NCBI GenBank assembly: GCA_949287095.1
Contig: CASEFA010000008.1
Location: forward strand, 1-64,000
Direction of reading: 5' to 3'
DNA from: an uncultured Bacillota bacterium
GTDB lineage: Bacteria > Bacillota > Clostridia > Peptostreptococcales > Anaerovoracaceae
Length of the DNA: 64,000 bases
Part shown: positions 22,660-31,843 of the stretch, in pieces
Layout of the letters: each line of letters opens with the position of its first letter
How positions within the stretch are numbered: position 1 is the first letter of the stretch
Notes under the pieces: model-generated
Databases searched by the model: none
What the model was told of the DNA's origin: nothing
What the model saw: the letters and a program-made list of their open reading frames with translations, nothing else
Made by a program: the position numbers and the translations under genes

Positions 22660-24209
22660 GCTTTATGTCCTCCTATCTGATTATTTCTCTGTATGCCTGT
22701 AGCTCCCTCTTCAAGGCTGATTCCCCTTACAACAGCGTTTTTCCCGAATTTCTTCTTTATGTCCGTCATGGCCTTCTGCAGTTCTCCGTCCTTTTCCGCA
22801 TTGGAATCGCCCAGCTCGTCCTCGCACCCCTTCTCCGGGCCCGTCCCCTGCCCGGGATTATCAAAAAAGCTGAGCTGATACGTGCCCTTCGCCTCTTCAG
22901 CCTTTGTCCTGTCGGTCACGTGACACGCCGCAACGGTTATTCTCCTTACGGTAAGGTTCGGGTTTACGATTCTGTCAAAGAGTTCTGTCGCTGCTTTCAG
23001 CATTTCACCTGATGACGACGTCATCCCCTTCAGATTCGCCGTGCCGTGAGCGTGCTTCGGAATCAGTCTGCCGTACCCGTCTCTGACGATTTCCCCCTTA
23101 TATTTTCTTCTCCGCTCCGGGTCCTCAAGGTTCTCCCTGTCGTATCCAACGGTGAGCACTATCTGATTCGTCACAAGTCCTTTCGACGCCAGGTCAAGAG
23201 CCAGAGAATCCACCATCTCCTCCGTTACCGTACGCGCTTTGTCAAATGGATATGGCTCCATGAGAACCTGTCCCGACCCCACGCTTTCCGCAGACGGCCT
23301 GTATTTCTTAATGTCCGCCATAGTGCAGGGTTCGTATCCCCAGGCATGGTCTATGAGCAGCTCCCCGTTGACTCCGAACAGCCTGTACAGCAGATCCTCG
23401 TTGTGAAAATCGCTTTTCCTCCCCTCCGAGCAAAGGGCGATATCACCCATGGTATACAGCCCCACCGAGGCCAGCTTTTTAGCGTATCCCCTGCCTACCC
23501 TCCAGAAATCGGTAATCGGCCTGTGAGCCCAGAGCTTTTTTCTGTACGTCATCTCGTCCAGTTCTGCTATGCGCACCCCGTCTTTATCGGGCGCCATATG
23601 CTTCGCTACTATATCCATGGCGATTTTAGCAAGGTACAGATTGGTTCCTATTCCCGCTGTCGCCGTTATTCCCGTCTCTTTCAGAACGTCTCTTATCATG
23701 GTTTCCGCAAGCCGTCGTGCTGTCACGCCCCGGGCCGCCAGATAATCGGTCGCATCTATGAATACTTCGTCTATGGAGTAGACGTGAATATCCTCCGGCG
23801 CAATGTACCTGAGGTATATGTCGTATATTTTCGTGCTCAGTCTTACGTATTCCGCCATCCGCGGCGGCGCCACTATAAAATCCGCCTCAAAATCCGGAGA
23901 CTCCGACAGGGCCGTGCCGTCAAAGCTTCTCCCCGCAAATCTTCCTCCCGGAGCCCGCGACAGCCGCAGCGCGTTCACCTCTTTCATCTTCTGTATAACC
24001 TCAAAGAGCCTGGGTCTTCCCGGTATTCCCAGCTCCTTCATGGAGGGAGAAACCGCAAGGCATATGGTCTTAGCGGTTCTTTCGGGGTCCGCCACCACCA
24101 GATTGGTAGTCATGGGATCCACTCCCCGCGCCGCACACTCCACCGATGCGTAAAAGGATTTCAGGTCTATGGCTATATAGCTTCTCTTCTTTACAGTGTC
24201 CTCTCCCAA
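22656..24209 (-). CDS. Y-family translesion DNA polymerase (UmuC/DinB type)
   Basis: About 517 residues. The palm domain begins IAIDLKSFYASVE with catalytic Asp15, and carries the second catalytic motif SIDE (Asp147, Glu148), followed by thumb and little-finger regions. It should copy damaged DNA with low fidelity during the SOS response. The likely start is TTG at 24209, eight bases after GGGAGG. The upstream extension to 24293 overlaps lexA and lacks conserved residues. The C-terminus is longer than DinB, resembling the UmuC/ImuB-like group. It lies between lexA and the YolD-like gene. Confidence 0.92.
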   Translation of the reverse strand: MGEDTVKKRSYIAIDLKSFYASVECAARGVDPMTTNLVVADPERTAKTICLAVSPSMKELGIPGRPRLFEVIQKMKEVNALRLSRAPGGRFAGRSFDGTALSESPDFEADFIVAPPRMAEYVRLSTKIYDIYLRYIAPEDIHVYSIDEVFIDATDYLAARGVTARRLAETMIRDVLKETGITATAGIGTNLYLAKIAMDIVAKHMAPDKDGVRIAELDEMTYRKKLWAHRPITDFWRVGRGYAKKLASVGLYTMGDIALCSEGRKSDFHNEDLLYRLFGVNGELLIDHAWGYEPCTMADIKKYRPSAESVGSGQVLMEPYPFDKARTVTEEMVDSLALDLASKGLVTNQIVLTVGYDRENLEDPERRRKYKGEIVRDGYGRLIPKHAHGTANLKGMTSSSGEMLKAATELFDRIVNPNLTVRRITVAACHVTDRTKAEEAKGTYQLSFFDNPGQGTGPEKGCEDELGDSNAEKDGELQKAMTDIKKKFGKNAVVRGISLEEGATGIQRNNQIGGHKA

Positions 24210-24247
24210 AGCCTTCACCTCCCGTCCCGGGCCGTATCCGCACCTTC

Positions 24248-24847
24248 CTACAAAGCCTTTATTATGTGGCAGGCGACGCCCTGAATGTAGCATTCATCAG
24301 GTACTATGTCCTTCATCCGGCTGTTTTCCGGATGAAGAATCACTCTGCCCGTCTCCTTATCTCTGAAAAACCTCTTCAGCGTACTCTGACCGTTTACCAG
24401 CGCCACCACTATGTCGCCCTCTGCGGCCTCCTTTCGCTTTCTCACCACCACCAGGTCTCCGTCGTCGATTCCCGCATCGATCATGGAATCGCCGCTGGCC
24501 CTCAGCGCAAAGAAATCATCATTTCCGAACACGGCCGTGGGCAGAGCTATGTACTCTTCTATATTTTCCTCCTCGTACTGAGGCGTGCCGCACGGTACTG
24601 AGCCTACTACGGGGGTCATCACGATTTCAGGATTCATCTTTACAGTCTTTTCCGTGGAGACTGTACCGCCGTCATAGCTTATGATACCTCTTGCGTCCAT
24701 CTCCACCAGGTATCTGTACGCCGTGGCCCTGGATATGCCTAAGGCTTCCCCTATATCGGCCGTGGACGGAGATTCGCCGCGCCTCATAACGCAGCGCTCC
24801 ACATATTCACATATTCTGTTCATCAGTTCAGGATTCTTGCTCCTCAT
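24248..24847 (-). CDS. lexA: LexA-type SOS repressor
   Basis: 199 residues: an N-terminal winged helix (about 1-65, GISRATAYRYL as recognition helix) and a C-terminal S24 peptidase domain with catalytic Ser121 (SGDSM) and Lys158. Self-cleavage should occur at Cys86-Gly87 (VPCGTP). Most LexA proteins have Ala-Gly, whereas UmuD has Cys-Gly. The start was set at the ATG at 24847 behind AAAGGAG. A GTG upstream includes the ribosome site. It heads an operon with the translesion polymerase and probably represses itself through the palindrome at 24870-24884. This may be a dedicated cassette repressor rather than the global LexA. Confidence 0.9.
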   Translation of the reverse strand: MRSKNPELMNRICEYVERCVMRRGESPSTADIGEALGISRATAYRYLVEMDARGIISYDGGTVSTEKTVKMNPEIVMTPVVGSVPCGTPQYEEENIEEYIALPTAVFGNDDFFALRASGDSMIDAGIDDGDLVVVRKRKEAAEGDIVVALVNGQSTLKRFFRDKETGRVILHPENSRMKDIVPDECYIQGVACHIIKAL

Positions 24848-24869
24848 GACTGCTCCTTTCACTCTATCT

Positions 24870-24922
24870 GAAACAGCATGTTTCTTTTAGACTATTTTAT
24901 CACCGGTTCTTCTTAATCGCAA
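24870..24922 (-). promoter_or_regulatory. lexA promoter with palindromic operator
   Basis: On the minus strand, TTGCGA (24917-24922), a 17-bp spacer and TAAAAT (24894-24899) form the promoter. Just downstream, GAAACAGCATGTTTC (24870-24884) is a perfect 6-3-6 palindrome ending 22 bases before the lexA ATG. Its GAAAC/GTTTC half-sites resemble Gram-positive SOS boxes (GAAC/GTTC type). LexA autoregulation is the obvious inference. Confidence 0.72.
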
Positions 24923-24951
24923 GTCATTTATCCTTTGCTTCACATATAAAA

Positions 24952-25012
24952 TGTGCGCTCCGGGGCGCACACAATTTTAAAGACCGCAGAATTAAAAATC
25001 CTGCGGTCCTGT
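24952..25012. terminator. terminator region between lexA and the hydrogenase operon
   Basis: The hairpin GACCGCAGA/TCCTGCGGTC (24982-25008) ends the hydA transcript on the minus strand, where it is followed by TTTAAAATT. On the plus strand it is followed by TTTTTTT. A second perfect hairpin TGTGCGC-TCCGGG-GCGCACA (24952-24971) lies beside it. Confidence 0.75.
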
Positions 25013-25065
25013 TTTTTTCGCATGCCCGGCACGGTCCCGGGTCATAGCAGCATATATTGAATTTT

Positions 25066-26748
25066 TTACTCGTGATGATTATGCAGAAGCTTCTGCTGCT
25101 TGCCTTTCAGCAGTCCATCGTAAAGAGCCATGGCGAACGGATTATCGCTGGAGATCTTTATCTGCTTTTCGTCATCTATCTCGTAGATTCCCTCGGTTCT
25201 CGCAGCCTTAATCTGTGGAGTTACAGGTACAGGCTGTCCGCCGCCTGCAACGCAGCCGGAGCGGCATGCCATAACTTCTACGAAATCGTAGTACATTTCT
25301 CCGCTCTTGATGCCGTTCATTACGATGCCGGCATTCTTAAGGCCGTTTACAACGGCAATCTTCACTTCGCGGCCCTTGAGATTTACTGTAGCTTCCTTGA
25401 TTCCGTCGTTTCCGCGGATTCCGGTAAACTTTATGGCCTCAAGATCTTCAGGCTCGTAGCTTCCTACCAGTCTTCTCAGGACGGCCTCGGTTACGCCGCC
25501 GGTTACGCCGAATATGGCAGCGCCTCCCGAGGACAGACCGAACGGCATGTCCATGGTTCCCGGTTTTATGGATGCAAGGTCGATACCTGCCTCTTTTATC
25601 ATTCTGGTTATTTCGGTGGTGGTCAGAACGTAGTCCGTATCCTGCTCGCCGTCGGTTCTGTGTTCAGGCCTTAAAATCTCGGCTTTCTTTGCAGTACAAG
25701 GCATGATGGATACAACTACGGTCTTTCTCTTTTCCTCGGTGTCCATTCTTGCTTCTTCCTTGAGCACAGCGCTGAACATCTGCTGAGGCGATCTGCAGCT
25801 GGAGATGTGTTTTCTCAGTTCCGGGAACTTCTCCTCGCAGAATTTGACCCATCCCGGACAGCAGGAAGTGAACAGAGGAAGGTCTCCCGATTCTATCTTT
25901 TCCACCAGTTCCTGAGCTTCCTCCATAACCGTAAGGTCAGCGCCGAAGTTGGTGTCATAAACCTGGTCGAATCCCATGAGTTTAAGAGCCGCAACAAGTT
26001 TTCCGAGAGCATTTTCTCCCTTAGGCAGTCCGAATTTATCGCCTACGGCAACTCTTACGGCAGGAGCAATCTGGGCGACCACTCTGGTATCCTTGTCGGA
26101 AAGGGCTTTCCATACAGGATGTATATTCTGCTTAACGGTGATTGCTCCCGTAGGACATACAACTCTGCACTGTCCGCATCCTACGCATGCAGTCTCGGAA
26201 AGAGGCCTGTCAAAGGCTGTAGTTACGCGCATTTTGCTTCCTCGATGAGCAAAATCAAGTATTCCCAGTCCCTGAATCTCGGTACAGGTTCTCACGCAGT
26301 CTCCGCAGAGTATGCACTTGTTAGGGTCGAAAACGATACAAGGAGAGCTGTAGTCGAGAGGCAGCTTAGGCTTGTTGTTCTGGAATCTTACGTAATTTAC
26401 TCCCAGCTGATTTGCAAGCTTTAAGAGTATGCACGCGCCGTTGGTTCTGCAGGTGGTGCAGTCAGTGCAGTGGGAAGCCAGCAGCAGTTCGAGAATCATC
26501 TTTCTGTGGTGCTGAAGTCTAGGCGTATTTGTGTATATCACCATGCCGTCCTTAGGCTCCTCCGAACAGGATGCGAAGATTTTGCCCCTATCGTCCTCCA
26601 CAACGCACATTCTGCATGCGCCGTATGTGGAAAGCTCGGAGAGATAGCAGAAGGTAGGCAGCTCTATACCGGCTTTTCTTATTACAGACAGCACGTTTTT
26701 CTCGTCGTCAAAAGCGACTTTTCTGTTGTTTATGGTCATGTATTTCAT
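25066..26748 (-). CDS. hydA: [FeFe]-hydrogenase catalytic subunit
   Basis: 560 residues. An N-terminal [2Fe-2S] domain (Cys34, 45, 48, 61) is followed by a His-Cys cluster segment (His93, Cys94-100). Two [4Fe-4S] sets follow (Cys145-155 and Cys188-198), then the H-cluster domain with L1 TSCCPGW (294-300), L2 MPCTAKKAE (Cys351) and L3 MACRSGC (Cys495, Cys499). This is the M3-type layout used by NAD(P)-linked, electron-bifurcating hydrogenases. With the upstream hydB and hydC it should couple NADH and reduced ferredoxin oxidation to H2 formation in the cytoplasm. The His-rich C-terminal tail (HNHHE) is unusual but of unknown meaning. Confidence 0.96.
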   Translation of the reverse strand: MKYMTINNRKVAFDDEKNVLSVIRKAGIELPTFCYLSELSTYGACRMCVVEDDRGKIFASCSEEPKDGMVIYTNTPRLQHHRKMILELLLASHCTDCTTCRTNGACILLKLANQLGVNYVRFQNNKPKLPLDYSSPCIVFDPNKCILCGDCVRTCTEIQGLGILDFAHRGSKMRVTTAFDRPLSETACVGCGQCRVVCPTGAITVKQNIHPVWKALSDKDTRVVAQIAPAVRVAVGDKFGLPKGENALGKLVAALKLMGFDQVYDTNFGADLTVMEEAQELVEKIESGDLPLFTSCCPGWVKFCEEKFPELRKHISSCRSPQQMFSAVLKEEARMDTEEKRKTVVVSIMPCTAKKAEILRPEHRTDGEQDTDYVLTTTEITRMIKEAGIDLASIKPGTMDMPFGLSSGGAAIFGVTGGVTEAVLRRLVGSYEPEDLEAIKFTGIRGNDGIKEATVNLKGREVKIAVVNGLKNAGIVMNGIKSGEMYYDFVEVMACRSGCVAGGGQPVPVTPQIKAARTEGIYEIDDEKQIKISSDNPFAMALYDGLLKGKQQKLLHNHHE

Positions 26749-26761
26749 CCGTCTTCACCTC

Positions 26762-28750
26762 CTACCATTCTATATGTATTGCGCCGAACGCACATGCGCT
26801 TTCGCATGCGCCGCACTTGATACATCTCTCATTATCGATAACGTAAGGTTCTTTAATCCTGCCGGAAATTGCATCCGCCGGGCAGTTCTTTGCACACTTG
26901 GAGCAGCCTTTGCATCTCTCAGGGCTGATGACAAAGCGGCGCAGAGACGTACAAGTATGGGATGCGCAGTGTTTGTCCACAACGTGCTCCAGGTACTCTT
27001 CTCTGAACAGCTTCAGCGTACTCTTTACCGGAAGTGACGCCGTCTTTCCGAGGCCGCAGAGAGCGGTTTCCGTGATGGTATCCGCAAGCTCCTCGAGAAG
27101 GTCGAGATCCTCTTCCTTTCCGTTTCCTGCAACGATTCTCTCCAGGATCTCCAACATGCGCTTGGTTCCCTCACGACAAGGGACGCACTTTCCGCAGCTT
27201 TCCTTCTGGGTGAAGTTCATGAAGAACCTTGCAACCTCTACCATACAGGTGGAGTCGTCCATTACTACAAGACCGCCGGAACCTATCATTGCTCCCATCT
27301 TCTTCAGGGAGTCGAAGTCAAGGCTTATATCCAGCTGCGGCGTGATGAGACAGCCTCCCGAAGGGCCTCCAATCTGCACAGCTTTGAATGTGCCGTCGTT
27401 TTTGATTCCGCCGCCTATGTCAAATATTACTTCTCTCAGGGTCGTTCCCATAGGAACCTCTATAAGGCCGGTGTTCTTAACGCTTCCCGTAAGTGCGAAG
27501 GCTTTGGTGCCCGGGCTGTTTTCAGGACCGATGGATTTAAACCATGCGGCTCCTCTGCTGATTATTCCCGGAACGTTGGCGTATGTCTCAACGTTGTTCA
27601 GAACGGTCGGCTTGTCGAAGAGTCCGTGCTCTACGGTGCGCGGCGGCTTAACTCTCGGCATACCGCGGTTACCCTCTATGGAAGCCGTAAGGGCGCTTCC
27701 CTCTCCGCATACGAACGCTCCCGCTCCGCGGTTGATGTGAAGCTTAAACGAAAAGTCCGAACCTAAAATATTCTCGCCAAGAAGCCCCGCTTCCTCAGCC
27801 TGAGCTATGGCGTTCTGAAGTCTCTTTATGGCAAGAGGATACTCCGCTCTTACGTAGATGTATCCCTCCTGAGCTCCCGTAGCATAAGCCGCGATCATCA
27901 TGCCCTCGAGGACTCTGTGCGGGTCGCCTTCCATGATACTTCTGTCCATGAATGCGCCCGGATCTCCCTCGTCGCCGTTACATACGACGTAACGCTGCTT
28001 TTCAGGCTGACGGGCAACCTGGCTCCACTTGTATCCGGTCTTGAATCCGCCGCCTCCGCGTCCTCTCAGGTTGGACTCGGATACTTCCTCTATGACTTCT
28101 TCAGGAGTCATATCGAACAAAGTCTTCACCAGCGCCTGATATCCGCCTCTTGCTATGTATTCCTCTATGTGCTCGGCGTCTATGTGGCCGCAGTTTTCAA
28201 GAACCACACGGGTCTGCTTCTTATAGAAAGGAATGTCCTCCTGGCGGGCGTACTCTATTCCGTCCTGCTTGTAGAGAAGCTCCCTTATGATGTCGCCGTT
28301 TTTAACGGTTCTCTCAAAGATTGCCTTGCAGTCGTCTACGGAAACCTTTGTATACAGTATGCCCAAAGGTTCAATCCTCATCAGCGGTCCCATTTCGCAG
28401 AATCCGTGACATCCGCTCTTCTTTACGGCAAAATCATCAAGGTCTTCTTCCTTAATTCCTTCAGCCTCGGCATCCTTTCTGGCTCCTGCGATCTTTTCAA
28501 CGGCAGCTCTCGCCTCTTCCTCAAGACCGTGTCCCGGAAGCCCCGCACATGCAATCTCAGGCTTGAAATCTATCTCAACGTCAGGATTATCCTTTGCAAG
28601 GCGGCACATCTCCTCATAAATCTCACCGGAACCTCCGGCCAGACATCCCGTTCCCGCACATATGAGGATTCTGCACTTACATGCGTCTATTTTCGTCTTT
28701 GCGCTCTGACAGACCTGATTCAGGGCCTCTGCGCTTGATATTCTCTGCAT
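26762..28750 (-). CDS. hydB: NuoF-like hydrogenase subunit (diaphorase/bifurcating subunit)
   Basis: 662 residues. An N-terminal thioredoxin-like [2Fe-2S] region (ICAGTGCLAGG), a NuoF core with the NADH/FMN glycine-rich loop (LRGRGGGGFKTG), an SLBB segment, the [4Fe-4S] site ESCGKCVPCREG, and a C-terminal two-cluster ferredoxin domain. This is the domain order of HydB/HndC in bifurcating hydrogenases, where the flavin splits or merges electrons from NADH and ferredoxin. Its ATG follows the hydC stop directly (TAGATG), indicating coupled translation. Length is slightly above that of Thermotoga HydB. Confidence 0.95.
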   Translation of the reverse strand: MQRISSAEALNQVCQSAKTKIDACKCRILICAGTGCLAGGSGEIYEEMCRLAKDNPDVEIDFKPEIACAGLPGHGLEEEARAAVEKIAGARKDAEAEGIKEEDLDDFAVKKSGCHGFCEMGPLMRIEPLGILYTKVSVDDCKAIFERTVKNGDIIRELLYKQDGIEYARQEDIPFYKKQTRVVLENCGHIDAEHIEEYIARGGYQALVKTLFDMTPEEVIEEVSESNLRGRGGGGFKTGYKWSQVARQPEKQRYVVCNGDEGDPGAFMDRSIMEGDPHRVLEGMMIAAYATGAQEGYIYVRAEYPLAIKRLQNAIAQAEEAGLLGENILGSDFSFKLHINRGAGAFVCGEGSALTASIEGNRGMPRVKPPRTVEHGLFDKPTVLNNVETYANVPGIISRGAAWFKSIGPENSPGTKAFALTGSVKNTGLIEVPMGTTLREVIFDIGGGIKNDGTFKAVQIGGPSGGCLITPQLDISLDFDSLKKMGAMIGSGGLVVMDDSTCMVEVARFFMNFTQKESCGKCVPCREGTKRMLEILERIVAGNGKEEDLDLLEELADTITETALCGLGKTASLPVKSTLKLFREEYLEHVVDKHCASHTCTSLRRFVISPERCKGCSKCAKNCPADAISGRIKEPYVIDNERCIKCGACESACAFGAIHIEW

Positions 28751-29227
28751 CTATTCCGCTCCTCTCAGTTCCTCAATGAGGTCCTCTGCTGCATCCGGAG
28801 TCATAGCCGGATATACCTTATCGTTTACGGTCAGAACCGGAGCCAGTCCGCAGGCTCCCAGACACGATACCGTCTCCAGCGTAAACAGCATGTCGTCTGT
28901 GGTCGCTTTGTCCTCGGAAAGACCCAGAACGCTATAGAGTCTTTCTAAGATAGGAATGGACTTTCTTACGTGGCACGCCGTGCCGTCGCAGACCTTGATC
29001 ACGTATTTTCCCTTAGGCTCAAAAGAGAAGTTTTCGTAGAACGTCGCAACGCTGTAGGCTTTGGCCTCAGTAATTCCAATCTTCTCTGCCACGTAAGATA
29101 AAAGCTCTCCGGGCAGGTAGCGGAACTCGGTCTGGATGTCCTGTATGATAGGGATGAGAGACGACTGGTCAGCGCCGTGAATGGCGATTATCTCATCTGC
29201 CGTATCATAGTATTTCTGATCCAACAT
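28751..29227 (-). CDS. hydC: NuoE-like [2Fe-2S] hydrogenase subunit
   Basis: 158-residue thioredoxin-fold protein with the [2Fe-2S] ligands Cys80, Cys85, Cys122 and Cys126 (CDGTAC and CLGAC motifs). It corresponds to complex I NuoE and to HydC/HndA of trimeric [FeFe]-hydrogenases. ATG is preceded by AGGAGG. It is the first gene of the operon hydC-hydB-hydA, which is read from the promoter at 29274-29301. Confidence 0.95.
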   Translation of the reverse strand: MLDQKYYDTADEIIAIHGADQSSLIPIIQDIQTEFRYLPGELLSYVAEKIGITEAKAYSVATFYENFSFEPKGKYVIKVCDGTACHVRKSIPILERLYSVLGLSEDKATTDDMLFTLETVSCLGACGLAPVLTVNDKVYPAMTPDAAEDLIEELRGAE

Positions 29228-29273
29228 AGATACCTCCTGATAAAATTCAAAAAATAAGATAAGACTTGAAAAT

Positions 29274-29301
29274 ATTATATCTTAGGTACGATAAAAAGCA
29301 A
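29274..29301 (-). promoter_or_regulatory. hydCBA promoter
   Basis: On the minus strand TTGCTT (29296-29301), a 16-bp spacer and a perfect TATAAT (29274-29279) lie about 47 bases upstream of hydC. Confidence 0.65.
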
Positions 29302-29397
29302 TAGGATTTTGTCAGGAATTTAACAACAAATTATTTATTTTCTTATTTTTGTGATATACATTAGTGTCCGTGGACTCCCGGGCGCACTGCTGCCACG

Positions 29398-29433
29398 AAA
29401 AAACACACAGGGAGACAAAGCTTCCTGTGCGTT
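29398..29433 (-). terminator. terminator of the metal-ATPase operon
   Basis: ACGCACAGG and CCTGTGTGT (within 29403-29433, minus strand) form a stem with one GU pair and a loop of about 12 bases, followed by TTTTTT at 29398-29403. It lies just after the stop of the P-type ATPase gene. Confidence 0.8.
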
Positions 29434-29446
29434 TTTCGTTACTTTT

Positions 29447-31525
29447 TTATGCTTTTTTCAAATCCGTCATGCTGTTTAACGTTATGGCAACGGTAGATGC
29501 GTTGTGCAGCCATGCCGATGTTGCAGGCTGCATTACACCGCTGACCCCGCAACCTATAAGCCCGGCGTTTATCCCCACAATCTGCCTGTAATTTCTCCCT
29601 ATTCTCTTCATCTGAAGCTCGCTCAATTCTCTCAGCGTCAGAAGCCCCGAAAGATCACCTGACCCTATGGTAATATCAGCTATCTCTCTCGCAATTTCCG
29701 CTCCGTCACTTACCGCAATTCCCACGTTTGCAGCGGAAAGAGCAGGAGAATCGTTTATTCCGTCGCCAGTCATTATAACCGTATGGCCTTCCGCCCGCTT
29801 TTTTTCAACGAACCGGGCCTTATCCTCCGGCAGAACTTCTGCATAGTATTCCTCAATTCCCGCCTGGGCCGCGATGGATTCTGCAGTCTTTGCGCTGTCG
29901 CCTGTCATCATGACCAGATTGTTTATACCCATCGATTTCAGGCCTTTTATTACATCTCCGGCCTCCTTGCGCACAGGGTCCTCAATGCATATTACAGCTG
30001 CAAGCCTCCCTTCTATCGCCATGTAAAGCTGCGAATAATCCGAAGGTATCCCGTCAAATTTTTCCTTCTCTCCTTCGGGAATCACACATCCTTCATCTTC
30101 AAAGACAAAGTGATAACTTCCTATTATGACTCGCCTGCCGTCTATTTCAGAAACTATACCGTGCGCCACGATGTACTGAACCCTGGAATGCATCTCTGCG
30201 TGACTGAGATTTCTCATTCTCGCTCCTTCAACTACGGCTTTTGCCATTGAATGGGGAAAATGCTCCTCAAGGCACGCCGCAATCCGGAGCATTTCGTCCC
30301 GATCACCGCCTCCGAAAGGTACGACGTCTCTTACCACCGGCTGCGCTTTCGTAAGAGTTCCCGTTTTATCGAACACTACCACGTCGGCGCATGCGACCGC
30401 TTCCATGTATTTGCCGCCTTTTATCATTATATCGTATCGTCCCGCCTCGCGAATGGCGGACAGTACCGATACCGGCATAGCAAGCTTAAGGGCGCAGGAA
30501 AAGTCAACCATAAGGACGGACAGCGCCTTAGTGACGTTTCCGGTAAGGAGATACGTGAGTACGGTACCCGCCAGAGTGTACGGTACCAGTCTGTCCGCAA
30601 TGTGCTCCGCCCTGCTCTCAGATTCCGATTTAAGCTTTTCGGTCTCCTCTATCATAGACACTATCTTTTCATACCTGGTGAAACCTTTAGTTTCTTTTAC
30701 CTTTATTGATATTTCGCCCTCTTCCACCGCGGTTCCGGCGTATGCGTAGCCGCCCGCCTCTTTTTTGACGGGCATGGATTCTCCGGTCATGGAAGACTGG
30801 TTTACCATCGCTTCTCCCGATTCTACGGTCCCATCGAAAGGTATCACATTCCCCATGCGAACTACCACTATATCATCCGGCTTCACCTCGTCAGCCGGAA
30901 CGAGAATATCTCCTTCTCCTGCTCTGAGCCACACTTTGTTGACCTTAAGTGACATACTCCTTGCCAGATCTCCCACGGATTTTTTGTGAGTCCACTCCTC
31001 CAGAAGTTCTCCTACTCCCAGCAGGAACATTACCGAACCTGCCGTTTCAAAGCTTCGCCTGGCAAGAGAGGCCGATATGGCCACAGCGTCCAGCACCGGT
31101 ACTTCAAGCTTCCCCTTTGTGAGGCACCTGATTCCCTTTAGAATGTAGGGTACGGCGTTTACAGCGGTTACGGCAGCCCTTACCGGATACGGCAAAAAAA
31201 TCTTCTTCGCATACCGGAAAATCACCTTTTCAATCAGCTTCTCTCTGTAGTATGAGTTCAGCTGCCTTCCGCTGTCGTAATGAACTGTGTCGGAAACATC
31301 CGCCGTTTCAAAGCTGAATCCCCGAATACCGGCAATTATCTGCTCCCTGCCGCACGTAAACACTATTGCCGCATCGCCAGTCCGCTCATACACGGTCACC
31401 TTTATAACTCCCTCGACCTTCATCATGCGGTCGCGGAAAATGTCCGCTTCCCTGTAGGTCAGAGAGGATCTTCCAAGATTGAACCTGATGCGGCCCTTTA
31501 TTTCATCTTTAATTAAGAATCTCAT
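29447..31525 (-). CDS. P1B-type heavy-metal transporting ATPase without a CPC motif
   Basis: 692-residue membrane pump. The phosphorylation site is Asp386 in FDKTGTLTK, with the actuator motif SSMTGES, the HP-type motif EHFPHSMAK and the hinge TGDGINDSPAL. The intramembrane metal site reads SCALKLAMP (Cys344) instead of CPC, SPC or TPC. The N-terminal 70 residues form a degenerate HMA-like domain without CXXC. Such ATPases differ from Cu+ or Zn2+/Cd2+ pumps, and CtpC-like (Mn/Zn) pumps of mycobacteria are a possible comparison. Specificity is unknown. It is the last gene of an operon with two small proteins, 21 bases after the 88-residue gene. Confidence 0.88.
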   Translation of the reverse strand: MRFLIKDEIKGRIRFNLGRSSLTYREADIFRDRMMKVEGVIKVTVYERTGDAAIVFTCGREQIIAGIRGFSFETADVSDTVHYDSGRQLNSYYREKLIEKVIFRYAKKIFLPYPVRAAVTAVNAVPYILKGIRCLTKGKLEVPVLDAVAISASLARRSFETAGSVMFLLGVGELLEEWTHKKSVGDLARSMSLKVNKVWLRAGEGDILVPADEVKPDDIVVVRMGNVIPFDGTVESGEAMVNQSSMTGESMPVKKEAGGYAYAGTAVEEGEISIKVKETKGFTRYEKIVSMIEETEKLKSESESRAEHIADRLVPYTLAGTVLTYLLTGNVTKALSVLMVDFSCALKLAMPVSVLSAIREAGRYDIMIKGGKYMEAVACADVVVFDKTGTLTKAQPVVRDVVPFGGGDRDEMLRIAACLEEHFPHSMAKAVVEGARMRNLSHAEMHSRVQYIVAHGIVSEIDGRRVIIGSYHFVFEDEGCVIPEGEKEKFDGIPSDYSQLYMAIEGRLAAVICIEDPVRKEAGDVIKGLKSMGINNLVMMTGDSAKTAESIAAQAGIEEYYAEVLPEDKARFVEKKRAEGHTVIMTGDGINDSPALSAANVGIAVSDGAEIAREIADITIGSGDLSGLLTLRELSELQMKRIGRNYRQIVGINAGLIGCGVSGVMQPATSAWLHNASTVAITLNSMTDLKKA

Positions 31526-31546
31526 ATTACCGTCAGCCTTCAGACC

Positions 31547-31813
31547 CTACTCGGCCTCCGAAACCGCAGCCGAAGCTTCCTCCGCCTCGCGCTCTTCGTT
31601 TATCTGCTTTGCACCGGCAAGAACATCCTCTGCGTTTTCCTGAATCGTGGTCACGGTTTTCATTATACTGGCCTTTGCCCTTAAGAACGCGGCAGTGCAC
31701 TTAGTGTATATTTTCTTTGCGTCTTTGCTGGACAAAAGCTTTATTCCTGCCGTTCCGAGAAGCAAGCCTCCCGCAAAAAGTCCTACCTGATCCTTTTTCA
31801 CATCAATTTTCAT
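31547..31813 (-). CDS. small membrane-anchored protein next to the metal ATPase (DUF6110-like)
   Basis: 88 residues. A short hydrophobic segment (about residues 11-27, GLFAGGLLLGTAGIKLL) is followed by a Lys/Ala-rich amphipathic helix and a strongly acidic, Glu-rich C-terminus. This layout recalls the mycobacterial PacL/DUF1490 proteins, which anchor at the membrane and assist P1B ATPases as metal-binding chaperones. I recall similar Clostridia proteins as DUF6110. A chaperone role is inference from position and shape. There is no His-rich metal tail, and the acidic end is the only candidate metal site. ATG is preceded by GGAGG. Confidence 0.75.
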   Translation of the reverse strand: MKIDVKKDQVGLFAGGLLLGTAGIKLLSSKDAKKIYTKCTAAFLRAKASIMKTVTTIQENAEDVLAGAKQINEEREAEEASAAVSEAE

Positions 31814-31843
31814 TTTACTTTTCCTCCATTCTCACTCATTTAC

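Noticed and set aside
23046..24284. 412-codon open frame opposite the Y-family polymerase
   Set aside because: Antisense shadow; His/Arg/Ser-rich sequence without conserved motifs, while the minus strand encodes a clear polymerase.
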